Source: a virus
IMG/VR virus record: IMGVR_UViG_3300015366_000131
Coordinates: 1-26,991 of that record
Strand: one strand, 5' to 3'
DNA length: 26,991 bases
The notes beneath the pieces are model-generated. The model saw nothing but the letters and a program-made list of their open reading frames with translations, was not told where the DNA came from and did not search any database. The position numbers and the translations under genes are program-made. This document shows positions 1 through 5,502 of the stretch, piece after piece (position 1 is the first letter of the stretch; each line of letters starts with the position of its first letter).

Positions 1-96
1 ATTACACAGGGTGGTGGAATCGCAGTTGTCGTTGATGAGAATAATACTGATGCGATTATGGTTCAGTTGTTTGGTGATGAAGATGGGAGATGCTGA
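1..96 (+). CDS. 3' end of an unrecognised gene (partial)
   Basis: An open frame runs from the left edge to a TGA at 94-96 and gives 31 residues (ITQGGGIAVVV near the left, LFGDEDGRC at the end). Its stop overlaps the next start in TGATGA, the spacing seen throughout this block, so I take it as the tail of a real gene whose start lies outside the window. The visible part is a Gly-rich, Val-rich strand followed by an acidic tail. I do not recognise it. Confidence 0.55.
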   Translation: MTQGGGIAVVVDENNTDAIMVQLFGDEDGRC

Positions 97-353
97 TGAA
101 CAATGAACCAGTAGCGTATGTAGATAATGTTTGGATTAACAGACCTGATTTGGCTATGGAGTTAGGGATTGGTCAAATGTTTTCAAGATGCCAGCTATCA
201 GACCATCAAATTCCACTCTATACCCATCAATACGAAAGACCGCACAACACAGTATTAATGCCATGCGATAAGTTAGCGGAAATGCAAGCTGAAATAAAAA
301 GACTAACCCAAGAAAACCATGACTTATGGGAGCAATTAAATGAACGCAACTGA
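96..353 (+). CDS. Small modular phage protein, MNNEPVA start and coiled-coil end
   Basis: An 85-residue protein of unknown function. I place the start at the ATG at 96, not the one at 90, because two downstream paralogues (606 and 1085) begin with the same MNNEPVA residues and because this gives a TGATGA overlap with the preceding gene. The N-terminal half carries the IPLYTH segment shared with the gene at 606. The C-terminal third, from about residue 52, is a short heptad-like helix (AEMQAEIKRLTQE) instead of the KELT module of its paralogues. It overlaps the next gene by 14 nt. Small proteins of the type EPVA...IPLYTHP...KELT are familiar to me from many phage and prophage genomes, but I know of no tested function. 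Confidence 0.75.
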   Translation: MNNEPVAYVDNVWINRPDLAMELGIGQMFSRCQLSDHQIPLYTHQYERPHNTVLMPCDKLAEMQAEIKRLTQENHDLWEQLNERN

Positions 354-609
354 ACTAGCTGATGAATTAGAAAGACCAAATAACTGGCAACAGGAAAATA
401 ACTTTACTGCAAGAGCCGCCACCATGCTACGCCAGCAACAAGCTGAAATAGAAGCGTTGAAAGCAGCTATCATTTTTGAAAACGAGGCTTGTGCTCAAAT
501 ACTTTTAGATTCATATGACACAACAGAGCCATACGAATCTATTAGCCCAGACTGGTTACTTACTTTAGTGGATTTAATTGATGACAGAGTTGGAAGGGTA
601 AGAACATGA
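340..609 (+). CDS. Small helical phage protein of unknown function
   Basis: An 89-residue protein starting at an ATG inside the end of the previous gene, with AGCAATTAA upstream and no strong Shine-Dalgarno site, so translation is probably coupled. The N-terminus (ATELADELE) and the stretch AATMLRQQQAEIEALK at about residues 26-41 form a predicted amphipathic helix or coiled coil. The C-terminus is acidic and ends in basic residues. Its end overlaps the next start in ATGA at 606-609. No catalytic motif is visible. The coiled-coil part echoes the C-terminal helix of the gene at 96, suggesting shared building blocks. Confidence 0.7.
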   Translation: MNATELADELERPNNWQQENNFTARAATMLRQQQAEIEALKAAIIFENEACAQILLDSYDTTEPYESISPDWLLTLVDLIDDRVGRVRT

Positions 610-860
610 ATAACGAACCAGTAGCGTGGCTATGGACTCAAAACGGAAAGCCACAATCAGCTTTATTAAATGAACCCACAACTGTTCCAGGTGACCCATA
701 TTGGAAAGACAAAGGTTTTAAAGCTATTCCACTCTATACCCATCCAGTAAAAGAACTAACAGATGAGAAAATATTAAATTTATGGTGGGATTCAGACCAT
801 ACTAAAGATGAAGATGATTTAATTCTTACTTTTGTCAAAAGAATTTTAAAAGAAAGGTAA
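606..860 (+). CDS. Small modular phage protein, MNNEPVA plus KELT module
   Basis: An 84-residue protein with the fullest form of the modular architecture: MNNEPVAWLW at the N-terminus, IPLYTHPVKEL at about residues 41-51, then an acidic helix (LTDEKILNLWW) and a basic end (VKRILKER). The start overlaps the previous stop in ATGA. The module boundary matches a DNA repeat found again at 942 and 1187. The protein has no recognisable enzyme motif. Paralogues lie at 96, 864 and 1085. Confidence 0.75.
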   Translation: MNNEPVAWLWTQNGKPQSALLNEPTTVPGDPYWKDKGFKAIPLYTHPVKELTDEKILNLWWDSDHTKDEDDLILTFVKRILKER

Positions 861-1210
861 AAAATGAACTACCAACAAGGCTACGAAGATGGCGTTAGAG
901 CCACTAAAGCGGAATATTTAAAACTGCTTGAAGAAGAAAGTCATCCAGTAAAAGAACTAACAGATGAGGAAATATTGATTCTTTGGACTTCAAGTAATTT
1001 TGTGCGTTATACAGAAAATGGGCATATAGACGAAATATTTTTTAATAAATTTGCTAGAGCAATACTAAGAAAGGCGCAAGAGAAATGAACAATGAACCAG
1101 TAGCGTGGATGCCAATACAGTCAAAGCACACGAGGATTGTAGAAGCCAAGCCTGATGATGAGCAGAATTGGATTCCTCTTTATTTACATCCAGTAAAAGA
1201 ACTAACAGAA
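741..1210 (+). repeat. Direct DNA repeat in the modular small genes (CATCCAGTAAAAGAAC type)
   Basis: Copies lie at 741-767, 942-968 (27 nt, identical) and 1187-1210 (first 23 nt kept). Each encodes HPVKELT(D/E) at the junction of N- and C-modules. An additional shared 19-nt element starting ATTCCACTCTATACCC is at 210-228 and 726-744. The identity at DNA level suggests recent copying or recombination between genes. Confidence 0.8.
864..1088 (+). CDS. Small modular phage protein, alternative N-terminus plus KELT module
   Basis: A 74-residue protein preceded by an AAAGG site in the end of the upstream gene. The first 27 residues (MNYQQGYEDGVRATKAEY...) differ from the MNNEPVA start of its neighbours, but from HPVKELTDEEIL onward it follows them and it ends FARAILRKAQEK. 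It is therefore a chimera of a different N-module and the common C-module. The stop overlaps the next start in ATGA at 1085-1088. Function unknown. Confidence 0.75.
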   Translation: MNYQQGYEDGVRATKAEYLKLLEEESHPVKELTDEEILILWTSSNFVRYTENGHIDEIFFNKFARAILRKAQEK

Positions 1211-1312
1211 AAAGAAATAGTTGAAGTAATTAACGAGCATGGATGGCGAGGGCTTACTGGCTATCTTCTGACTTTTGCTCATGCAATACTAAGAAAGGCA
1301 CAAGAGAAATGA
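1085..1312 (+). CDS. Small modular phage protein, MNNEPVA plus KELT module
   Basis: A 75-residue protein with MNNEPVAWMP at the start, PLYLHPVKELTEKEIV at about residues 32-47, and the ending FAHAILRKAQEK. It combines the N-module of the genes at 96 and 606 with the C-module of the gene at 864. Start and stop both sit in ATGA overlaps (1085 and 1309). No known catalytic or metal-binding motif is present. Confidence 0.75.
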   Translation: MNNEPVAWMPIQSKHTRIVEAKPDDEQNWIPLYLHPVKELTEKEIVEVINEHGWRGLTGYLLTFAHAILRKAQEK

Positions 1313-1452
1313 AAGAAAACACAAAGCATGAACTAATGAAGGCTTGCATTGACTTTCGTTATGACATGAAAGATATGAATAAATCAGGCTGGCTTTATAA
1401 GTTTTTTGATTGGTTTTTGAAAAAAGCTGAAAGAAAGGCACAAGAGAAATGA
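1309..1452 (+). CDS. Mini-protein with RKAQEK tail
   Basis: A 47-residue basic protein. The frame stays open upstream to an ATG at 1243, but that lies deep inside the previous gene. The ATG at 1309 forms the usual ATGA overlap and follows the AAAGG-bearing repeat, so I choose it. The body (HELMKACIDFRYDMKDMN...WLYKFFDWFLKKAE) is a likely aromatic-rich amphipathic helix. The end RKAQEK is shared with the genes at 864, 1085 and 1449. Function unknown. Confidence 0.6.
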   Translation: MKENTKHELMKACIDFRYDMKDMNKSGWLYKFFDWFLKKAERKAQEK

Positions 1453-1613
1453 TTACCAACGAAGAAATACATAACATTTATTTGCACCAAGGCGGTATCG
1501 CAGAAGGATTGCTTAGGGCTGGAGCAGATGCTGATTTTCCTGTGATGTTTGCTAATGCTTTATTGGAGTTTTATGAGTTAAGAAAGGCACAAGAGAAAAA
1601 TGAAAGCAAGTAA
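1449..1613 (+). CDS. Mini-protein with RKAQEK near its end
   Basis: A 54-residue protein starting in an ATGA overlap with the gene before it. The sequence MITNEEIHNIYLHQGG...FANALLEFYELRKAQEKNESK is helical and ends with the same RKAQEK element as its neighbours. The repeat is followed here by AAAATG, so this gene runs on for four residues past the tag and overlaps the next start (1600) by 14 nt. No function is recognised. Confidence 0.6.
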   Translation: MITNEEIHNIYLHQGGIAEGLLRAGADADFPVMFANALLEFYELRKAQEKNESK

Positions 1614-1749
1614 GAAAAAGTATTTAACTTTTGACGATTTAAAGCCGTACAAACCAACACCTCATCCGATGCAACACCGCATTGATGAGTTCCGTTTAGT
1701 ACCAAGTCTAGTTACAGGGAGAAAATATGAGAGCGATGGAAGAGTATAG
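1600..1749 (+). CDS. Basic mini-protein
   Basis: A 49-residue protein (MKASKKKYLTFDDLKPYKPT...) that starts just after the last copy of the AGAAAGGCACAAGAGAAA repeat, which would serve as ribosome binding site. It overlaps the following gene by 23 nt. The N-terminus is lysine-rich and the middle carries HPMQHRIDEF. I recognise similar short phage proteins beginning KKYLTFDDLKF but know no function. Confidence 0.5.
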   Translation: MKASKKKYLTFDDLKPYKPTPHPMQHRIDEFRLVPSLVTGRKYESDGRV

Positions 1750-1951
1750 TAAGTGGTGCGCACTAGAGCGTCAATGGGAAGAGTCACGATTCAGTCCTCA
1801 ACAAGAAAAAGCTTATGTGACTGGCTTCAATCGTGCGATTGCGTTAATGGAAACACTTTTAAAGGAGAGGCAACATGAAACTATCACGAGTATTTCGCCC
1901 ACAAGTAGTAGCAGAACCACCCAAGAAAGAAGTCAAGCCACGTTTAACTGA
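1727..1951 (+). CDS. Small helical phage protein with out-of-frame overlap at its end
   Basis: A 74-residue protein with a good GGGAGA site 5 nt before its ATG. Residues 1-48 (EEYSKWCALERQWEESRF...YVTGFNRAIALMETLLKERQ) form an amphipathic helix. The last 26 residues are Ser/Thr-rich and are read from DNA that also encodes the start of the next gene in another frame, a 77-nt overlap. The tail may simply be a consequence of the missing stop. Function unknown. Confidence 0.6.
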   Translation: MRAMEEYSKWCALERQWEESRFSPQQEKAYVTGFNRAIALMETLLKERQHETITSISPTSSSRTTQERSQATFN

Positions 1952-2084
1952 CACTAATTCCAAGTTTGTTTGGACTAAAGGCGCTGATGTAATGAAGACT
2001 TTTAAGCGACATGGTTTTGTTCCACCATCCGAGTACCGAACGGATTACTTATTTAAAAAGAATCGAGACCTAACCGATGAATGA
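1875..2084 (+). CDS. Basic phage protein of unknown function
   Basis: A 69-residue protein preceded by a strong AGGAGAGG site. Its N-terminus is basic and Pro-rich. The C-terminal half has the compact motif SKFVWTKGADVMKTFKRHGFVPPSE, written here as a description: an aromatic FVW, an acidic pair, a basic helix and a PPSE end. I associate this pattern with short phage proteins of unknown role. The stop overlaps the next start. Confidence 0.65.
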   Translation: MKLSRVFRPQVVAEPPKKEVKPRLTDTNSKFVWTKGADVMKTFKRHGFVPPSEYRTDYLFKKNRDLTDE

Positions 2085-2271
2085 ACAAGACCTAAGAGAT
2101 TGTTTTGCGATGTTTGCTATGTGTGGCGCAATCATGCGTGGCGAGAGTTGGACTCCAAAGCAAATATGGAATGTTGCTGATGACATGATTGAAGCAAGAA
2201 GTAAAACCCCCGACATCGGGATAACCGCAGTAAAACCAAAAAGGAGAAGTAAAGATGAAGAAGTTAACTAA
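2077..2271 (+). CDS. Small phage protein, LRDCFAMFAMCG type
   Basis: A 64-residue protein starting within the last codons of the previous gene. Residues 5-45 (LRDCFAMFAMCGAIMRGESW...VADDMIEAR) match a layout common in phage early regions, an LRD-FA-A hydrophobic helix, a short linker with a tryptophan and a second ADxML/I-EAR helix. The C-terminus is basic. It overlaps the next gene by 17 nt, with that gene's AAGGAGAAG site inside this one. Function unknown. Confidence 0.65.
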   Translation: MNEQDLRDCFAMFAMCGAIMRGESWTPKQIWNVADDMIEARSKTPDIGITAVKPKRRSKDEEVN

Positions 2272-2710
2272 GACCGCAAAGGTATTGTCTTACATTAAGA
2301 ACAATCCTAATGCAAAAGCAAGTGAAGTAGCAAAAGCCGTCGGTGTTACACCCAATAGTGTGTATCAGATAATTCATAAATCAAAGAAAGTAGCGCAGTC
2401 TAAACCTAGCACTAACGTGCCTAATGGTCAGATGTCTTTGGCGCTATTTAGTGATCCACCCAAGCGTGGAAGACCAAGTAAGAAACTTGTGATGAAACAC
2501 ACTAAACCTGATGCAGTTAATCATCCCCCTCACTACAAAACAGGCGGGATTGAGACGATTGATTTTATCGAGGCAAAGTCTCTTAACTATAACCTCGGCA
2601 ACGTGGTCAAGTACATTACTCGTGCAGACCATAAGGGGAACAAGTTAGAAGATTTGAAGAAAGCCCAATGGTATCTCAATCGTGAGGTAGGAAAGTTGAG
2701 CAAGAAATGA
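2255..2710 (+). CDS. HTH, AT-hook and DUF3310 protein
   Basis: A 151-residue protein that appears to be a three-part DNA-associated protein. Residues 8-45 form a winged-helix-like HTH (VLSYIKNNPNAKASEVAKAVG...SVYQIIH). Residues 70-77 are KRGRPSKK, a GRP-centred AT-hook. Residues 88-145 match DUF3310, with NHPPHY, the IETIDFIE helix, NYNLGNVVKYITRA and a C-terminal Leu/Lys helix. DUF3310 is widespread in phages and has been loosely annotated as nucleotide kinase-like, but its biochemistry is not clear to me. A strong AAGGAGAAG site precedes the ATG. The stop overlaps the next start in ATGA. The HTH and AT-hook suggest a regulator or DNA-binding adaptor, which is an inference. Confidence 0.8.
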   Translation: MKKLTKTAKVLSYIKNNPNAKASEVAKAVGVTPNSVYQIIHKSKKVAQSKPSTNVPNGQMSLALFSDPPKRGRPSKKLVMKHTKPDAVNHPPHYKTGGIETIDFIEAKSLNYNLGNVVKYITRADHKGNKLEDLKKAQWYLNREVGKLSKK

Positions 2711-2850
2711 AAAAACTTTTAATTCTTGGATTCGCTGCGGTGTGTTTGAACGCTCATGCAGTTATTGTTTGCGAGACAGACAAGCAAGGTCGCCTATGTT
2801 GTTGGGATGTTGATAGGGATGGTACACAAAGACCTTGGACTTGCGGTTAA
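2707..2850 (+). CDS. Secreted cysteine-rich mini-protein
   Basis: A 47-residue protein with a textbook Sec signal peptide: MKK, a hydrophobic core (LLILGFAAVCL) and an AHA cleavage site after residue 18. The mature part would be 29 residues with four cysteines (C22, C31, C32, C46), suggesting one or two disulfides in the periplasm. There is no cysteine at +1, so it is not a lipoprotein. It starts in an ATGA overlap with the DUF3310 gene and is the last gene before a terminator. A role at the envelope, for instance in superinfection exclusion, is only a guess. Confidence 0.65.
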   Translation: MKKLLILGFAAVCLNAHAVIVCETDKQGRLCCWDVDRDGTQRPWTCG

Positions 2851-2857
2851 ATAGTTT

Positions 2858-2893
2858 TTAGGGAGTCGGGCTTATGCCTTGCTCCCTATTTTT
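2858..2893 (+). terminator. Rho-independent terminator ending the first gene block
   Basis: TAGGGAG (2859-2865) pairs with CTCCCTA (2882-2888). The inner GGGC and GCC arms extend the stem around a TTAT loop, with one mismatch. A run of five T follows at 2889-2893. It lies right after the stop at 2850 and before the next start at 2928. Confidence 0.8.
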
Positions 2894-2927
2894 GTAACTT
2901 TTGGTTTTGTTATTTAAGGAGAAGTAA

Positions 2928-3293
2928 ATGAGTGAAGACATTAAAAAGATGGAAGAAGAAAGCGTAGACCTAGCTGGTATCTGCGGTGGTGGGGTAGGCA
3001 TCGTGCTGGCAAGGATGGACACGCACCCCGAGGAGTTCCATGCCGATAGCGATAAGTGGAAGTTCATCTATAAAGATTATTTCCGAGATGCTATGAACGA
3101 GACCGAGAAGGGCATGATCTTTGACAAGATTAAACAGATTCGCAAGAACGAGTTTAATCAGATGGTGTTGCAGACGCTAGTCCCACCCGAGGAAGAGACG
3201 GAAGAGGAAGATGATAGCCCATTCGGTCGTGCGGTAGCAAAAGCTCAAGGTAGTGCAATTTCTTATGCTGGCAAAGGGAGATACAAGGTATGA
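2928..3293 (+). CDS. Acidic phage protein, first of a paralogous pair
   Basis: A 121-residue protein preceded by TAAGGAGAAG. Residues 20-85 (GGGVGIVLARMDTHPEEF..., WKFIYKDYF, EFNQMVLQTLV) align by eye with the next gene (NGGVAILLERMKTHPEEF...). A strongly acidic linker (EEETEEEDD) follows, then a C-terminal segment ending GKGRYKV. It is the first gene after the terminator and lies two genes before the DNA polymerase. The family is unknown to me. The shared RM-THPEEF signature suggests a duplicated domain of one function. Confidence 0.7.
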   Translation: MSEDIKKMEEESVDLAGICGGGVGIVLARMDTHPEEFHADSDKWKFIYKDYFRDAMNETEKGMIFDKIKQIRKNEFNQMVLQTLVPPEEETEEEDDSPFGRAVAKAQGSAISYAGKGRYKV

Positions 3294-3619
3294 ACGGCGG
3301 AGTAGCAATATTATTAGAGCGAATGAAGACTCACCCCGAAGAGTTCTTTAATCATGGTAGCCGATGGAACAATCTCATCATGGACTTTGAGCGTTCACTA
3401 GACCCAGCCGAGTATAAGTTGCTAGAAGAAGGCATAGCTAAGTGTCGTCAAGAAGAGTTCACACAGAAGGTGATGGGCAAGTTAATTGGTGAAGAAAGAG
3501 AAGACAGGGAAGTATTAAATACTGGCGCAGTATCAGGTTCAGTCACTCTTACCACTAGCGGTGCTGGCACAGGATATTCATGGACATCACCAACAATAAC
3601 TATACCCCCCACTAAATGA
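3290..3619 (+). CDS. Phage protein, second of a paralogous pair, with Ser/Thr/Gly-rich tail
   Basis: A 109-residue protein overlapping the previous stop in ATGA, with GGGAGA and AAGG sites upstream. Residues 2-66 repeat the fold-like pattern of the preceding protein (GGVAILLERMKTHPEEFF, then a C-terminal helix EEFTQKVMGKLIGEE). From residue 77 it carries a Ser/Thr/Gly-rich low-complexity tail ending in a polyproline-like TIPPTK, absent in the paralogue. The stop overlaps the polymerase start. Function unknown. Confidence 0.7.
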   Translation: MNGGVAILLERMKTHPEEFFNHGSRWNNLIMDFERSLDPAEYKLLEEGIAKCRQEEFTQKVMGKLIGEEREDREVLNTGAVSGSVTLTTSGAGTGYSWTSPTITIPPTK

Positions 3620-5502
3620 ATCTAATTACCCTAGACTTTGAAACTTACTACGACTCCAAGATTAAACTTGGTTTTAAGCATCAGACGACTGAGGAATACA
3701 TCAGAGACAAGCGCTTTGAAGTAATCGGTGTTGGTGTCAAGGTAGGTGAGGGTGTCACTGAATGGTTTTCTGGTTCACACCTCGACATCCAAAAATACCT
3801 TTCCACACTCCCGTGGAAAGATTCTGCTTTGCTTTGCCACAATACTTTATTTGATGGCTCTATCCTTGCGTGGAAGTTTGGCATCAAGCCATCTTTTTAT
3901 TTAGACACGCTTTGCATGGGTCGTGCAATTCATGGTGTGGATGTCGGGGGTTCTTTATCCTATCTTGCCGAGCGTTATAAGCTAGGGGTCAAGGGTCACG
4001 AGGTTGTGTTGGCAGAAGGCAAGCAAATAACTGGTTTCACTTCAGCCGAACTCACAGCCTACGGCTCATACTGCATCAACGACGTGGAGTTAACTTTTAA
4101 GCTCTTCCAAGTATTGTCGAGCGCGTTCCCACCCGATGAATTGCTTTTGATAGATATGACTTTAAAAATGTTTATCAATCCAATACTAGAGGTTGACGAT
4201 GCGCTACTCAATGACCGACTAGAGGAACTTAAGCATGAGAAATTACAGTTATTAGGGACACTCAAAGCTACCTTGCAATGTGAGAATGAAGAACAAGTAC
4301 GCAAGAAGTTAGCTAGTAATAAACAATTCGCTGCCGTGTTAAAAGAGTTTGGAGTTGAGCCACCCATGAAGGAGAGCAAGACAACTGGCAAACAGACCTT
4401 TGCGCTGGCAAAAAATGACGAAGGGTTCATCGCATTAACGGAACACGAAGACCCAATCATCCAACAACTCGCTGCCGTGCGACTGGGAACAAAATCAACT
4501 ATTGAGGAGAGCAGAATTGAACGTTTCATCGACGTGGGAGCACGTAACAAAGGTCGCCTACCAATTCCCCTCAAATACTATGGGGCGCATACGGGTCGTT
4601 GGGCAGGGTCGGATAAGGTCAATTTTCAAAACCTTCCGAGTAGGGACAAGAAGAAAAAGGCTCTCAAGAACGCGGTGGTCGCACCCGAGGGCTATATGGT
4701 TATCAACTGCGACTCGTCTCAAATTGAGGCACGGGTACTCGCATGGCTTGCGGGGCAGGAAGATCTCGTCAAAGAGTTTGCCAACGGCGATGATGTTTAC
4801 TCCATTTTTGCGTCGAAGATTTACGAACAAGAAATCACCAAAAAGAATCCCGTTGAAAGGTTCGTGGGCAAGACGTGCATTCTCGGTCTAGGCTACGGGA
4901 CTGGCGCATTAAAGTTACAGCACACACTAAAGACTAGTCCGCCAGGAGCAGACCTCACAGAGGATAAGTGTAAGGAAATAGTTAATCTATACAGAGATAC
5001 CAACGACATGATTGTTAAGCTATGGCGGGATGGCGACGACGCTCTCAAGCGATTAGCTGATTGGCAACCTAAACAAAAGCCATTTGCCTATGGCAAACAC
5101 AAGTGTGTGCGGGTTACTAAAGAAGGGATTGAATTGCCAAACGGACTATATATCCGCTACCCTGACTTACAGATCACTGATGACTCTAAAGGCGGATACC
5201 AATACAAGTCACGCAAAGGCCCCGTGTCTCTATGGGGCGGTTCAGTTGTGGAAAACGTAGTTCAAGCACTAGCTAGAATTATTGTGGGTCAGCAGATGAT
5301 TAAATTAACGGAGCGCTATCGACCCGTGCTAACTGTGCATGATGCGGCGGTGTGCGTAGTTCCCGAAGACGAGGTAGATGAGGCTTGTGCATGGATCGTC
5401 GAGGTCATGTCTACACCACCTAACTGGGCTAAGGGTTTACCAGTAGCTTGTGAAGCTCACTTTGGTAAGAATTATGGTGAGATGGAGGAGTGGAAAGCGT
5501 GA
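3616..5502 (+). CDS. Family A DNA polymerase with 3'-5' exonuclease domain
   Basis: The 628-residue replicative polymerase. The N-terminal DEDDy exonuclease shows Exo I DFE (D7, E9), Exo II N76...D80 and Exo III Y152...D156. The polymerase domain shows motif A (CDSSQIEAR, D366), motif B (R415-x3-K419, then L423-G424-x2-Y427-G428) and motif C (VHD, H575-D576). No 5'-3' exonuclease domain is present, as usual for T7-type phage enzymes. Residue L423 aligns with E. coli Pol I Phe762 and T7 Tyr526. In surveys of viral PolA this residue (Phe, Tyr or Leu) has been linked to polymerase speed, fidelity and phage lifestyle. The ATG overlaps the upstream stop with no clear Shine-Dalgarno site, so translation is probably coupled. 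The PPK2 gene follows in a GTGA overlap. Confidence 0.97.
   Translation: MNLITLDFETYYDSKIKLGFKHQTTEEYIRDKRFEVIGVGVKVGEGVTEWFSGSHLDIQKYLSTLPWKDSALLCHNTLFDGSILAWKFGIKPSFYLDTLCMGRAIHGVDVGGSLSYLAERYKLGVKGHEVVLAEGKQITGFTSAELTAYGSYCINDVELTFKLFQVLSSAFPPDELLLIDMTLKMFINPILEVDDALLNDRLEELKHEKLQLLGTLKATLQCENEEQVRKKLASNKQFAAVLKEFGVEPPMKESKTTGKQTFALAKNDEGFIALTEHEDPIIQQLAAVRLGTKSTIEESRIERFIDVGARNKGRLPIPLKYYGAHTGRWAGSDKVNFQNLPSRDKKKKALKNAVVAPEGYMVINCDSSQIEARVLAWLAGQEDLVKEFANGDDVYSIFASKIYEQEITKKNPVERFVGKTCILGLGYGTGALKLQHTLKTSPPGADLTEDKCKEIVNLYRDTNDMIVKLWRDGDDALKRLADWQPKQKPFAYGKHKCVRVTKEGIELPNGLYIRYPDLQITDDSKGGYQYKSRKGPVSLWGGSVVENVVQALARIIVGQQMIKLTERYRPVLTVHDAAVCVVPEDEVDEACAWIVEVMSTPPNWAKGLPVACEAHFGKNYGEMEEWKA

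Larger units (their letters stand above)
1068..1598 (+). repeat. Repeated gene-junction element (AGAAAGGCACAAGAGAAA)
   Basis: Copies at 1068-1085 (one base different), 1292-1309, 1432-1449 and 1581-1598. Each encodes the RKAQEK tail, supplies an AAAGG ribosome-binding site for the next gene, and in three of four copies ends in the ATGA stop/start overlap. Confidence 0.85.

Noticed and set aside
741-1210. CRISPR-like array from the repeated 27-nt element
   Set aside because: The copies are unevenly spaced, lie inside coding frames and encode the same residues each time.
4059-4574. 171-codon open frame on the - strand inside the polymerase gene
   Set aside because: It is antisense to conserved exonuclease-polymerase sequence, has no ribosome binding site that I can see, and its translation is Ser/Leu-rich with no recognisable motif.
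5490-5498. GTG at 5490 as the PPK2 start
   Set aside because: Its position falls on the GGAGGAG site. The GTG at 5499 has that site at proper distance and overlaps the polymerase stop in GTGA.
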